Shown: positions 25,356-34,243, numbered from the stretch's first letter. The stretch: DNA of 52,242 nt from Chitinophagaceae bacterium (GCA_014379345.1 JACMLY010000076.1:1-52242); one strand, 5' to 3'. A program made the numbers and translations. Notes: a model not told the origin generated them from the letters alone.

Positions 25356-26336
25356 TTATACAGCAATTGCTTCCCTATTGTATTTATTCCTGTAATCGAT
25401 CGGAGATTTTCCGGTGATTTTTTTAAATACGGTTCTGAAAGCTTTTGTGTCTGAGTACCCAACATCATACATTAGTTCGTTAACATTCTTGCGGCTGGTT
25501 TCAAGGCCTTTTTTTGCAGCTTCAATTTTTACCCGCTGAATATATTCCACTACTGTGTTAGACGTGGCTTTTTTAAACCTCCGTTCAAAATTTCTACGGC
25601 TCAATGCCAGCATTGACGTCAATTGGTCAACAGTTATCTTCTCCTGGTAATTTTTTTCGATAAACTCCTGTGCTTTTTTTACCGGTTCATCAGCGTGTTC
25701 TTTCTGTCCCTGAAAAATAGTAAACGATAGTTGACTTTCGCGGTCAATTTCTATCGCAAATACTTTTGCAGAAAGAATGGCTATCTCTCGACCTGCATAT
25801 TTTTCGATAAGATATAATATGAGATTGAGGTAAGAGAACGCGCCCCCGCTCGAATAGATTCCCTGTTCGTCCGTAATAATTTTCTCTGTAACCAGGTTTA
25901 CATCGGGGAACATTTTTCTAAACGCATCGGCAGCCATCCAATGAGTAGCACATTTTCTTCCTGATAACAATCCCGTTGACGCGAGTAAAAACGCACCCAG
26001 GCAAAGGCTGGCAACCTCCGCTCCACCTTTATATTGTTTTATGATCCACGGAATAAAGTCATGGTTTTTTTCGATTGCTGCTTTGATGTCTCCATCGATG
26101 GCAGGTACTATGATGAGGTCCGTTTTTTTTACATCTTCTAACAGCACGTCTGTATTCGCCGTAAACAAGCCTCCGCTAAGCGGGGTTTCTTTTGACAATC
26201 CTACTAATTGAACTTTGAACAAAGGGTGTTCACCTCTTGCTTTTAAAAATTCGTTCACCTGCGTAAACAATTGGCGAGAGCCTTCCAGGCTACCTAAGAT
26301 GGCCCCTTTCGGAACCAGGATAGAAATGTGTTTCAT
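25356..26336 (-). CDS. GlxA-family transcriptional regulator (DJ-1/PfpI domain plus AraC HTH)
   Basis: 326 residues. Residues 1-190 form a DJ-1/PfpI-like domain: ISILVPKGAILGSLEG, TDLIIVPAID, and ASLCLGAFLLASTGLLSGRK (20 residues) with Cys112 at the nucleophile elbow, followed by CATHWMAADAFRKMFP and IYSSGGAFSYLNLILYLIE. Residues about 220-322 are an AraC-type double HTH (ITVDQLTSMLALSRRNFERR, and VGYSDTKAFRTVFKKITGKS followed by PIDYR). Such proteins usually sense a small molecule and activate nearby genes. Three direct-repeat motifs lie around it, one only 24 bases before its own start, so it is the likely binder. It is divergent from a DinB-like gene. Confidence 0.92.
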   Translation of the reverse strand: MKHISILVPKGAILGSLEGSRQLFTQVNEFLKARGEHPLFKVQLVGLSKETPLSGGLFTANTDVLLEDVKKTDLIIVPAIDGDIKAAIEKNHDFIPWIIKQYKGGAEVASLCLGAFLLASTGLLSGRKCATHWMAADAFRKMFPDVNLVTEKIITDEQGIYSSGGAFSYLNLILYLIEKYAGREIAILSAKVFAIEIDRESQLSFTIFQGQKEHADEPVKKAQEFIEKNYQEKITVDQLTSMLALSRRNFERRFKKATSNTVVEYIQRVKIEAAKKGLETSRKNVNELMYDVGYSDTKAFRTVFKKITGKSPIDYRNKYNREAIAV

Positions 26337-26359
26337 ATTTCAAATGTAATTAAACTGAC

Positions 26360-26427
26360 TGTCGCAACCAACCCCCTAGATTGACGTATTAATACCCCGC
26401 AAGCGATGTTTACTGGCGGTAGCTTTG
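26360..26427 (+). promoter_or_regulatory. Putative GlxA/AraC operator B with -7 box, in the regulator/DinB divergent region
   Basis: TGNCG half-sites start at 26360 (TGTCGCAACC) and 26382 (TGACGTATTA), 22 bp apart. The block ends ACCCC at 26394-26398, and an exact TANNTTTG match, TAGCTTTG, begins 22 bases later at 26420. Transcription would start near 26434, which argues for the DinB-like start at 26448 rather than 26406. The site also lies 24 bases before the regulator start, so it could mediate autoregulation. Confidence 0.65.
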
Positions 26428-26447
26428 ATCCATTATTTAAAAACTTT

Positions 26448-26957
26448 ATGATGCAAGAAAAGACTTTAGTTAAAAGATCAGTCGACACCCTCGTGTATCT
26501 ATACGATTTCCATACAAAGCTTTATCCAAATGTTATTGAAGGCATCTCTGATAAAGATGCACAAAACCGGATAAATACAAAGGCGAACCATGTAGCCTGG
26601 CTTGCCGGTAGCCTTGTTCAACAACGGTATGAAATGGCCAATGCCCTTGGTATCGATCTTAAACCCAGCTCCTACGAACTGTTCAAAAATAACAAAGGCA
26701 TTCAGGATGGTATTCAGTATCCATCACTCGCCGAACTTAAGAAAAATTGGGAAGCCGTTTCTGACGTGTCCAGAAATGAGTTGGCTGGCTTAACCGCCAA
26801 AGACCTAAAACGGCCCGATCCGTTTGGAATGCCCGGACAGGATCTGACTCTTTTTGATGTGCTGGCCTTTATTATCGATCGTGAATCGTATTGCATCGGT
26901 CAAATTGGGTTATATCGCAGATTGATGGGTTACGATGCCGTGAAGTATCCTGATTAA
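26448..26957 (+). CDS. DinB-like four-helix protein (copy 1)
   Basis: 169 residues from ATG 26448 (MMQEKTLVKRSVDTLVYLYD). The frame is open from an ATG at 26406, but a -7 box at 26420-26427 would put the transcript start after that codon. The helical pattern fits a DinB/YfiT-type bundle: INTKANHVAWLAGSLVQQRY with a His, LFDVLAFIIDRESYCIGQIG in the position of the usual HxxxH helix, and ending LYRRLMGYDAVKYPD. The third helix has no His here, so the metal site may be incomplete. Members are thiol S-transferase-like or stress proteins. Operator B lies directly upstream, and it is divergent from the regulator. Confidence 0.75.
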   Translation: MMQEKTLVKRSVDTLVYLYDFHTKLYPNVIEGISDKDAQNRINTKANHVAWLAGSLVQQRYEMANALGIDLKPSSYELFKNNKGIQDGIQYPSLAELKKNWEAVSDVSRNELAGLTAKDLKRPDPFGMPGQDLTLFDVLAFIIDRESYCIGQIGLYRRLMGYDAVKYPD

Positions 26958-27259
26958 GTTTTCATAAAAAAAAAGCACAAATTCACAAGAAAAAAATTTT
27001 GAAAATTCCGGCTCAGATATTTTCTTACATGGATAAATCACTATGAACCGGAATTCTTTAAAACATAATGATAATGTTAAATTAAATATTCTGTTCGTAC
27101 CGAAATACGCTCATTTTGGAAATGTTTTTGCTGAAACAAATGCTATCCGAACAAATACATCGGCCGCCTCTATTTAAAAATGACCAAACAGAAAATTAAT
27201 GTCCGGTTAGTAACATTAAATTATACGCGAATACAGACTAACAGTAAAAGCATGAAATA
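26958..27259. other. Intergenic region with weak inverted repeat
   Basis: The stretch between the DinB-like gene and the 84-residue gene is AT-rich with no reading frame of interest. AATTCCGG (27004-27011) and CCGGAATT (27048-27055) could form an 8-bp stem with a 36-base loop; there is no T-tract. No copy of the AraC motif is present before 27260. Confidence 0.4.
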
Positions 27260-27514
27260 ATGATAGAAGTTTTTAAAACAAATGTTGAAGATGACGATCT
27301 CGCACACATGCTGCTGGATCAGATACACAGAACCTTTGTAAATTATAAGGCCAATTTTGATTTACAGGATTGTGATAATATCCTGCGTGTAAAATCCACA
27401 ACTTCATCAATACAATGCGATTGCCTGATCAATCTTTTGAGAGATCTTGGATTTCACGCCGAAGTATTGACTGACGAACACCAACCGGCTGGAAAGATAC
27501 TTTGGCCAAATTAA
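27260..27514 (+). CDS. Small conserved hypothetical protein, ferredoxin-like fold suspected
   Basis: 84 residues starting MIEVFKTNVEDDDLAHMLLD. The stretch FDLQDCDNILRVKS followed by IQCDCLINLLRDLGFHAEVL has the beta-alpha-beta-beta-alpha-beta order of small HMA-like proteins, but there is no CxxC metal motif. Similar short proteins occur widely in Bacteroidota, without a known role. It ends 172 bases before the second DUF1579 copy, whose operator C lies in between, so it is not in the same operon. The call of a real gene is fairly secure; the fold is a guess. Confidence 0.7.
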   Translation: MIEVFKTNVEDDDLAHMLLDQIHRTFVNYKANFDLQDCDNILRVKSTTSSIQCDCLINLLRDLGFHAEVLTDEHQPAGKILWPN

Positions 27515-27589
27515 ATGACTGGCTATTGTCTTTTATTTCTACCCTTTCAAAAATTTCTTTCCGGATTTGAAAACGCGAATATTGTCTTG

Positions 27590-27657
27590 TTGGCGCAATT
27601 GACCTGCAGATTGCCGCATTACCACCCAAGATTTTTCGTTCAATGAATGGAACTTTG
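27590..27657 (+). promoter_or_regulatory. Putative GlxA/AraC operator C with -7 box, upstream of DUF1579 copy 2
   Basis: TGNCG half-sites start at 27591 (TGGCGCAATT) and 27612 (TGCCGCATTA), 21 bp apart, each followed by an ACC. The block ends ACCCA at 27624-27628, and GAACTTTG, close to TANNTTTG, begins 22 bases later at 27650. Start of transcription near 27664 supports the ATG at 27687 as the start of the gene. Confidence 0.6.
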
Positions 27658-27686
27658 TATTGAATATGCCAACCGAATATCATCTC

Positions 27687-28175
27687 ATGGAAAAAAAATC
27701 AGATTCGACACAAGAGGCGCCTACAGCAGAACAAGATGCCCGGCAGCGTGCAGCGTACATTCTTCTGAATGTTTTTGCAGGAAGATGGAATACAGAAGGG
27801 AAAACAAGAGCCCGCGACTCTTCTACCGCTATGAAAATTAAAGGTACTGATACTTATGAATGGCTGGAAGGTGGCTACTTTCTTGTTCACTATGTGGACG
27901 TGAAAGTGGGTGCGGAGATACTGAAGGCCATTGAGATCATAGGATACGATGCCGAGGGAAATAATTACCCCACACATTCCTTCGATAGCCAGGGCAATTC
28001 GGGTACTTACCAGGCAAGTGTACACGACGGCATCTGGACTTTCAGGGGAAAGTCGGAACGCGCAACGATCGTGATCGGTCAGGATGGCGACAAAATGACT
28101 GCGCACTGGGAGCAGCTAACCAACAGCCAGGACTGGGTTCCCTGGATGGACATAGAACTGACCAAAGAAAAATAA
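27687..28175 (+). CDS. DUF1579-like protein (copy 2)
   Basis: 162 residues from ATG 27687 (MEKKSDSTQEAPTAEQDARQ). ATGs at 27666 and a TTG at 27660 are in frame but would leave almost no leader after the -7 box at 27650. The domain (LLNVFAGRWNTEGKTRARDS, TYEWLEGGYFLVHYVDVKVG, AIEIIGYDAEGN, IWTFRGKSERATIVI, MTAHWEQLTNSQDWVPW) is clearly homologous to copy 1 at 24694-25215. Two copies of the family in one 4.5-kb block, each first or second in an operon behind the same operator type, suggest duplication of a functional module. A DinB-like gene follows. Confidence 0.8.
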   Translation: MEKKSDSTQEAPTAEQDARQRAAYILLNVFAGRWNTEGKTRARDSSTAMKIKGTDTYEWLEGGYFLVHYVDVKVGAEILKAIEIIGYDAEGNNYPTHSFDSQGNSGTYQASVHDGIWTFRGKSERATIVIGQDGDKMTAHWEQLTNSQDWVPWMDIELTKEK

Positions 28176-28253
28176 ATGAACCTTGCGAAAGCATGCATTC
28201 ATGTTAAAACAATATCCACTATCAATCAATTAAGCATAGATAAAAACGAAAGA

Positions 28254-28778
28254 ATGAAAACTGAAATTCAAACAAAGATAGATAATACGCTCACAGAATT
28301 GATCCAACTATTTTCAACCATCGACCAGCAGCAGATCAATATTGTTCCCTATGAAGGAAGCTGGACAGCAGCCCAACTGGCTCAACATATGATCCTTTCT
28401 AACTCAGGATTTGCCGAGATGATCAATGGCCCCGTTAAGGAAACTAAGAGAAACCCGGATGAACTTGTTGAAAGGATAAAGTCCGATTTCCTGGATTTTA
28501 CAACGAAGATGAAATCCCCTGATCCCATAGTACCGGCAATGGCTCAATATAACAAAGAAGACTTACTGAATTCGTCGAAAAATATAAGAGAAAACGTTCA
28601 TACGGCTATTCAAACCGAAGACCTCACAAAAACCTGCGTGATGTTTGAACTTCCGGGATATGGCTTCCTCACACGCCTGGAAGCGGCTCATTTTATCCTT
28701 TATCATACACAGCGTCATATCCATCAATTGAAAAAGATCATCCGGAAACTGGCTAACGTCAATGCTTCCCTGTCATGA
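28254..28778 (+). CDS. DinB family protein (copy 2)
   Basis: 174 residues from ATG 28254 (MKTEIQTKIDNTLTELIQLF). The frame extends 26 codons further upstream, directly after the DUF1579 stop, but those residues lack family similarity. DinB_2 features: SWTAAQLAQHMILSNSGFAE with the first metal His, and LEAAHFILYHTQRHIHQLKK with the HxxxHxxxH-type cluster in the last helix. The metal site looks complete, unlike the copy at 26448. The family includes bacillithiol-dependent transferases and stress proteins; the substrate is unknown. It is probably co-transcribed with DUF1579 copy 2 from operator C. Confidence 0.85.
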   Translation: MKTEIQTKIDNTLTELIQLFSTIDQQQINIVPYEGSWTAAQLAQHMILSNSGFAEMINGPVKETKRNPDELVERIKSDFLDFTTKMKSPDPIVPAMAQYNKEDLLNSSKNIRENVHTAIQTEDLTKTCVMFELPGYGFLTRLEAAHFILYHTQRHIHQLKKIIRKLANVNASLS

Positions 28779-28788
28779 AAATGTTTGA

Positions 28789-29316
28789 TTAAGATGCATC
28801 AAAATTCTGATTAAACCAGGCCATAGGAATATCTGCGTCCAACTCCTTGCCACTCATTCTGATCCTTTTTTCAAGACGGCCCTCGATCACAAACCCAATC
28901 TTTTTATAAAGGCCCAGGGCTTTTTCGTTTGATTCCTGGGTGACCAATTCAACGCGTAATACGTCTGGCCGGTGGTCTTTTATATGTGTAAGAAATTGGG
29001 AAAATATTAATTTTCCAATACCCTGCCCATGGAAATCCGGATCTACTGCTATAGTTAACTCAGTTATGATATGTGCAAAAACCTTTGGCGCCAATTTGTA
29101 ACCGTGTATTTCTGCAACAATTTCATTTTGGTTATGCGGATGATCAACCACAAGTTCAAGTCCCGTGGAATGCGACTGGTCCATAAAATGAGAGATATAG
29201 TCTTCAGAAATCTCTTCTTCAGAGCGGGCAATGCCACCACTCCTGATGGCTACTTTTCGATAAAGTGACAAAATCTTTTGCTTGTCTGAAGCAGTTACTG
29301 ATCTGGCTGTAAACAT
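28789..29316 (-). CDS. GNAT family N-acetyltransferase
   Basis: 175 residues from ATG 29316 (MFTARSVTASDKQKILSLYR); a start seven codons upstream is possible. The GNAT core is clear: ITELTIAVDPDFHGQGIGKL with the acetyl-CoA pyrophosphate loop FHGQGIGK, then VLRVELVTQESNEKALGLYK and KIGFVIEGRLEKRIRM, the pattern of ribosomal-protein-alanine or small-molecule acetyltransferases with an aromatic C-terminal strand. The substrate cannot be named. It converges with the DinB gene 10 bases away and is separated by 47 bases from the NTF2-like gene behind it, with which it may share a transcript. Confidence 0.88.
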   Translation of the reverse strand: MFTARSVTASDKQKILSLYRKVAIRSGGIARSEEEISEDYISHFMDQSHSTGLELVVDHPHNQNEIVAEIHGYKLAPKVFAHIITELTIAVDPDFHGQGIGKLIFSQFLTHIKDHRPDVLRVELVTQESNEKALGLYKKIGFVIEGRLEKRIRMSGKELDADIPMAWFNQNFDAS

Positions 29317-29363
29317 AATTTTGATCGACCCATTCAATCACTTATTAGTGATCGTGTAAAAAT

Positions 29364-29807
29364 CTACTGGCAGATCTGATTAGCATGCCTGGCAACTAAT
29401 TTCCAGTCACCGTTTTGCTTCATCCAGATATTCGTATATCGTCTTTTAATTGTCTGCCCCGCTTTTGGATTGTCTCCTGCCGGTACCACCACTTCATTGC
29501 CCATTGAAAACACGATATCACCCTTCACAAGAATTTCTTCTACCTCACGGGTGAAAGAAGAATAAGACATTTGGGCGATCACGGGTCTTTCAGCGACCCG
29601 ATTGCCAGCCAAAACCACCCGGTTAGTGGGTGCATTTACCATAAAATCTTTACCCCATAATTGTGCAAGAACAATGGTATCTTTTTTTAGTACCGCCTGG
29701 CGCTCTTTTTCCTCGAGTTTCCTGATTTCCGACTCGGCACTCGTATCCTGGGCATACAGATAAGCGTTACATAAGATTAATACGCATATAGTCATTAATT
29801 TTTTCAT
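29364..29807 (-). CDS. Exported NTF2-like / DUF4440 protein
   Basis: 147 residues. A signal peptide (MKKLMTICVLILCNAYLYAQ) is followed by an SnoaL/DUF4440 domain: EIRKLEEKERQAVLKKDTIV followed by LAQLWGKDFMVNAPTNRV, then DIVFSMGNEVVVPAG, and IKRRYTNIWMKQNGDWKLVA. The cone-shaped NTF2 fold is used for ligand binding or simple isomerases; no catalytic dyad is certain. The mature protein should be periplasmic. It may be transcribed with the GNAT gene 47 bases downstream. Confidence 0.85.
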   Translation of the reverse strand: MKKLMTICVLILCNAYLYAQDTSAESEIRKLEEKERQAVLKKDTIVLAQLWGKDFMVNAPTNRVVLAGNRVAERPVIAQMSYSSFTREVEEILVKGDIVFSMGNEVVVPAGDNPKAGQTIKRRYTNIWMKQNGDWKLVARHANQICQ

Positions 29808-29955
29808 CGATCAGTTTTTATTGGTGAATCACACTACCAAGTTATACAAATGAAAGGTATAAAGATAAACTGTAATTTAAAATCTGATTAAATGTGAATA
29901 ATAACAACCACCAAACCATTATTATATTTTCCTTTGCATAATCTGATAATTTATC

Positions 29956-30735
29956 ATGTACAAAGTTTTATCATACCAAATTGCCGATAGCATAGATATA
30001 AAACAGGTTAAAACTGCTTTCAAATCTGATATCTGTTTCAGTGATTCTGATGAATTGTTTTACAAAACGGACCAGGAACAATTCCTGTATATTTTTAAGT
30101 ACGGAGTCGTTTGCTTTTTAAACTTTCCCGATATTGCTGTTTCTTCATTCCTGCAGTTTATTGCTCCTTATTGCAAAAATCCTTTTGCTGAAACACTGAG
30201 TGAAGAATTTGAAATTGAAACCAATGCAAGTGAAAACAAAATCGGCTACAATAAAATAGAGATCATTAAATCTGATGTTGATGTACTTAGGCTCGTCATG
30301 CTGAATGTCTCTGAATCAGTGGCGCTTGATTATTATTCCGATCAGACCACAAAATTACTGGAAGAAACGAATTATCACACGCAGATACTGGAGAAAAAGG
30401 GAAGGCTTGATATTTCCGGAACCAATCTGAAAAAATACATTGGTAAAACGCTACTGATCAAAAATCGCATAGCAGAGAACCTGTATATTTTTGATTCCCC
30501 CCCGGAAACATGGGAAGATGAAAGCCTAAATAAAATACACAATGATCTTAGCCGCACCTTTGATCTGCAGGAAAGATTCCGCCATGTTTCAGAAGGACTG
30601 GCCATTGTAAAAGAAAACCTGGAATTGTTTAAAGATCTTCTCCAGCATAGAAACAGTAACGTGTTGGAATGGATCGTAATCGGGCTAATCACCTTTGAAG
30701 TGTTGCATGTGATCTTTGAAGAATTGTTCAGGTAA
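29956..30735 (+). CDS. RMD1/DUF155 family protein
   Basis: 259 residues. The N-terminal half has LFYKTDQEQFLYIFKYGVVC followed by FLNFPD, the usual RMD1/YagE (DUF155) strand pattern, and RLVMLNVSESVALDYYSDQT. A helical C-terminal part (ERFRHVSEGLAIVKENLELF, then LLQHRNSNVLEWIVIGLITF, then EVLHVIFEE) ends in a membrane segment, as in eukaryotic RMD1 proteins, which sit in the mitochondrial inner membrane. The bacterial function is unknown. It converges on the tricorn gene across a hairpin. Confidence 0.87.
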   Translation: MYKVLSYQIADSIDIKQVKTAFKSDICFSDSDELFYKTDQEQFLYIFKYGVVCFLNFPDIAVSSFLQFIAPYCKNPFAETLSEEFEIETNASENKIGYNKIEIIKSDVDVLRLVMLNVSESVALDYYSDQTTKLLEETNYHTQILEKKGRLDISGTNLKKYIGKTLLIKNRIAENLYIFDSPPETWEDESLNKIHNDLSRTFDLQERFRHVSEGLAIVKENLELFKDLLQHRNSNVLEWIVIGLITFEVLHVIFEELFR

Positions 30736-30745
30736 ACTTCAGTCA

Positions 30746-30814
30746 TCTCGCAAAGACGCTGAGACGCGAAGCAATAATCATATTTATCCTTTGCGTCTTG
30801 GCGCCTTTGCGAGA
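30746..30814. repeat. Inverted repeat between convergent genes (CTTTGCGTCTTGGCG family)
   Basis: TCTCGCAAAGACGCTGAGAC (30746) pairs with TTTGCGTCTTGGCGCCTTTG (30790), which ends CGAGA at 30814. The pairing is imperfect but covers about 24 bases. It lies between the stops of the RMD1 and tricorn genes, a position suited to a two-way terminator. Confidence 0.78.
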
Positions 30815-30825
30815 ATAATAACACA

Positions 30826-33800
30826 CTAAAAGCCGCTTCGCTTTTCGTAAGGAGGTGTTCCGGGCCGCGTAAAACCTTTTGTCTTTATAAGCGCTTTTAT
30901 TTCAATGATGGCACGCTCGAGTTGCGGATCAACACCTTTTGCCATAGAGGCCAGGTCTTCATCAACAAGGATATCCGGTTCTACCCCATGACCTTCCTTA
31001 AACCAGGTGCCGTCGGGATTATACATTCTGAATGTTGGTACGGTAATACCGCCTCCATCTATCAATGTTGGTACTCCACTAATTCCTATCAATCCACCCC
31101 ATGTTCTTGTACCGATCAGTGGGCCTAATTGCTTCTTGCGAAAATAATCAGGGAATGCGTCACCGCCGGAACCACTCCAGCCATTGATAAGCATCACCTT
31201 CGGACCGAAATGCGCAAAGGGTGGCCATGGCCAGGTGTTACCATCACGTATAGCCCAGAATGCCAATGGTGTTCTATTCAGCAATTCAATGAACCGGTCG
31301 GGTATCTGGCCCCCGTTGTTAAAGCGTTCATCTATTACCAACGCTTTTTTATCCCATTGTGCATTAAACTGCCTGATCAACTCATTCTGCCCATCAATAC
31401 CTGTACTCCTCACATATATATAGCCGGCTTCGCCATTTGTTGCTTCATCTACCCTTTTCCGGTTTTCCTCTATCCATGCCAGGTGGCGCAACCTGCTCTC
31501 ATCATCCATTGTTTTGATGATGGCTGTTTTGGCTCCCGTAAAAGAAGCGGATGAGTTGTAGGTCAGCTCTATCGTTTTACCTGCAAGCCCTACAAATGCG
31601 GCAAATGGTTCCTGTGATGTTGTGATAGGGATACCATTCACGGCCAGTATATAATCTCCCTCTTTTATATCGCTTCCGCTTGTCTCCAGGGGCGACCGTG
31701 ATTCTGCATCCCAGCTTGCCCCCTGTATGATCTTTTTTATTTTGTATAAATTCCCTTCTGACTGCCAGTCTATCCCGAGGTAACCTACTGCTGCCACTTT
31801 TCCTATTTCTTCATCCCCTCCACCTTTATAGGTGTGTGAAGCATCTAATTCCCCTATCATTTCACCCAAAACAACGTTCACTTCCTCACGTGTGAGTGCC
31901 CCGTTCAGCATTTTTAAATAGCGGTCTTTTACAAGTTCCCAATTAACACCATGCATTCCCGGGTCATAAAAATAATCGCGCTCCAACCGCCAGGTGTCCA
32001 TAAACACCTGCTTCCATTCCTGTTCGGGGTTGATCGTGGTCTGCATTTCGGCTATGCGTAATGGCTTTTCAAATTTCTGGTTCTCTTCCGGCTTAATGAT
32101 GGCCCATGTGTTCTGCCTGCGAACAAGAATTTTATTGCCGTTTGCAGAGAGGTAGTACCTGTTCACATCATCTAATATTATTTTCTCTTCTCTTTTATCA
32201 AGATCGAAAAACCGCACTGACGCTTTTCCCTCGCCTGCACCAGTATTTGGAAAAACATGATAAACGATCTTGCCTTTTACGGCGGTGGTATTGGCATAGT
32301 TACCCGGCTTGAGTGGAAGTATCACCAGCCTTCTTTCAATTCCATTAAGGTCGATATCGATCTCGGCTACTGCCGGCTTTTTCGCGGCGATCACGCCGGC
32401 ATCTTTCAGTACTTTTTTTACACTATCTGCTTTTTGTTTCTCTTCATCCCGCTTGATACCCACCTCATCATTTTTTGCATAGAGTAATGACGGAGTAGTT
32501 TTAGTCAGGCTGATGGCTGCAAGTTGCGTGGTGTTTGCATAAATGAATGTATTATCTAAATCACTGTAGTTCGGTTGAAAGGATTGATTTGTGAACAGGT
32601 ACAGGTATTTTCCATCCGGATCAAAAACCGGGTCGTAGCAATCGTAGAATCCACTGGTTGCCTTGTGCAGCTTCTTATCCTGGTAATCGTACAAAAAAAC
32701 AGCACTATGATAATTTTCGAGGTCGCGCGCATAGGTGAGCCAACGGCTATCGGGTGACCAGCTACAGCGGAAACCCTCCAGAGGGCCATGAGACATTCGC
32801 ATTCCTCTGTCAATATCGGTCGTTTTATCAGTAGCAAGATCATAGACCTTTATCTTCATCGCCTTATCTATGAATGCCAGTTTTTTATTATCGGGAGACC
32901 AGAATAAATTGTACCTGAATCCCGCACCATAACTGGTAAGTTTACGTGCCGAGTTCTCCTTACCCGGTTCCATCATCCATAATTCGTACTCACCGGATTC
33001 ATCGCTCCAGTAAGCAACAGTTTTACCATCAGGCGACCAGGCAGGGTAACGCTCAGCAGCAGCCGGTGTTCTTGTGAGGTCTTTTACATACCCATTTTCT
33101 GCAGGAACGGAAAAGATCTGCCCCCTTGCTTCTATCAATGCCCTGTTGCCATCGGGACTGATGAATGCATGTTGAATATATTTTTCGGCAGGCTGCACCA
33201 CGGGTTTCAGTCCTGCCCTATCGTTCACAAGGCTCACTTTTACTTCCTTCAATTGTTGTGATGTTAATCCGTAGAGATACAATTTCCCTGCGGCTTCAAA
33301 AACAATATCGTCGGGGCCAAGTGAGGGAAAATGCGCGTCGTAGTCTTTAAAGTTAGTGAGCTGTGTATACGTTTTGCCGGCCATATCATAACGCCAGAGG
33401 TTCATCCGTAGTTCCGGCCCGCGGTCAGAAAGAAAATAGATTGAATTTTTATGCCACATCGGGAGTTCATCCGATGCATCGGAGGTAGTGATCTTTTCGG
33501 ATTTATTGGAGGCAAAATTGAAGACATGAATATCAGCATTCCATCCACCACGGTACCTTTTCCAGTTACGGAATACCTGCGAAATAAATGTTACTGCCAT
33601 CTCTTTGCCATCCGGGGAGTAAGACCCGAATTCAGCATAGGCCAGGGGCAGTTTTACAGCTGTTCCGCCCGCCGATGGAATAGTAAAAAATTGATTATAC
33701 CGTTCTCTGCCACTTTCCCGGCCCGATGCAAACAATACCCGTTTCCCATCTGGATTCCATTCAACTACCCGGTCGGGATAGCCGTGCTGGGTTAGCCGGA

Positions 33801-34098
33801 AAGGGATGCCGCCGGAAGCAGGAATGGTATATACATCAGTGTTTCCATCATAATTGCCGGAGAAGGCGATTGTTTTTCCGTCGGGGGAAAATTTCGGAAA
33901 ACTCTCCACGCCTGCGGGCGAACTCAGCCTGATTGCCGTGCCGCCTTCTTTCGGAAGGATCCAAATATCATTTGCGTAGGTAAATGCAATCTGGGTAGCA
34001 GAAACATCAGGGTAACGGAATAACCCCGCATCTATCTGGGCGAAGTTTTGTGAATAAGTAATGAGACTTGCAATAATGCAGACGATATACTTTCTCAT
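30826..34098 (-). CDS. Tricorn-like S41 family protease with WD40/beta-propeller domains
   Basis: 1090 residues with a signal peptide (MRKYIVCIIASLITYSQNFA). The N-terminal two thirds carry TolB-like/WD40 blades (GTAIRLSSPAGVESFPKFSP, FRLTQHGYPDRVVEWNPDG, YPAWSPDGKTVAYWSD) that form two propellers. Then comes a core domain (about 690-760), a PDZ domain (about 770-865, IKEGDYILAVNGIPITTSQE) and the S41 catalytic region with GELDASHTYKG, NGWSGSGGDAFPDYFRKKQL (Ser nucleophile) and GGITVPTFRMYNPDG. It is a periplasmic oligomeric peptidase that degrades peptides to short products by analogy with archaeal tricorn. Length is normal for the family. It is monocistronic. Confidence 0.92.
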   Translation of the reverse strand: MRKYIVCIIASLITYSQNFAQIDAGLFRYPDVSATQIAFTYANDIWILPKEGGTAIRLSSPAGVESFPKFSPDGKTIAFSGNYDGNTDVYTIPASGGIPFRLTQHGYPDRVVEWNPDGKRVLFASGRESGRERYNQFFTIPSAGGTAVKLPLAYAEFGSYSPDGKEMAVTFISQVFRNWKRYRGGWNADIHVFNFASNKSEKITTSDASDELPMWHKNSIYFLSDRGPELRMNLWRYDMAGKTYTQLTNFKDYDAHFPSLGPDDIVFEAAGKLYLYGLTSQQLKEVKVSLVNDRAGLKPVVQPAEKYIQHAFISPDGNRALIEARGQIFSVPAENGYVKDLTRTPAAAERYPAWSPDGKTVAYWSDESGEYELWMMEPGKENSARKLTSYGAGFRYNLFWSPDNKKLAFIDKAMKIKVYDLATDKTTDIDRGMRMSHGPLEGFRCSWSPDSRWLTYARDLENYHSAVFLYDYQDKKLHKATSGFYDCYDPVFDPDGKYLYLFTNQSFQPNYSDLDNTFIYANTTQLAAISLTKTTPSLLYAKNDEVGIKRDEEKQKADSVKKVLKDAGVIAAKKPAVAEIDIDLNGIERRLVILPLKPGNYANTTAVKGKIVYHVFPNTGAGEGKASVRFFDLDKREEKIILDDVNRYYLSANGNKILVRRQNTWAIIKPEENQKFEKPLRIAEMQTTINPEQEWKQVFMDTWRLERDYFYDPGMHGVNWELVKDRYLKMLNGALTREEVNVVLGEMIGELDASHTYKGGGDEEIGKVAAVGYLGIDWQSEGNLYKIKKIIQGASWDAESRSPLETSGSDIKEGDYILAVNGIPITTSQEPFAAFVGLAGKTIELTYNSSASFTGAKTAIIKTMDDESRLRHLAWIEENRKRVDEATNGEAGYIYVRSTGIDGQNELIRQFNAQWDKKALVIDERFNNGGQIPDRFIELLNRTPLAFWAIRDGNTWPWPPFAHFGPKVMLINGWSGSGGDAFPDYFRKKQLGPLIGTRTWGGLIGISGVPTLIDGGGITVPTFRMYNPDGTWFKEGHGVEPDILVDEDLASMAKGVDPQLERAIIEIKALIKTKGFTRPGTPPYEKRSGF

Positions 34099-34243
34099 AC
34101 ATGACTGTGTTTTAGTTTTTCGGATACCCCGGAGCAGGTGGGTATGATCAGACTTTGAATGTACATTTTTTTAGCGAGGGAAATTTCACCATTGATCAAT
34201 AAACTGAACATGCATTACTATTCAATATTTATCCTACCCACTT

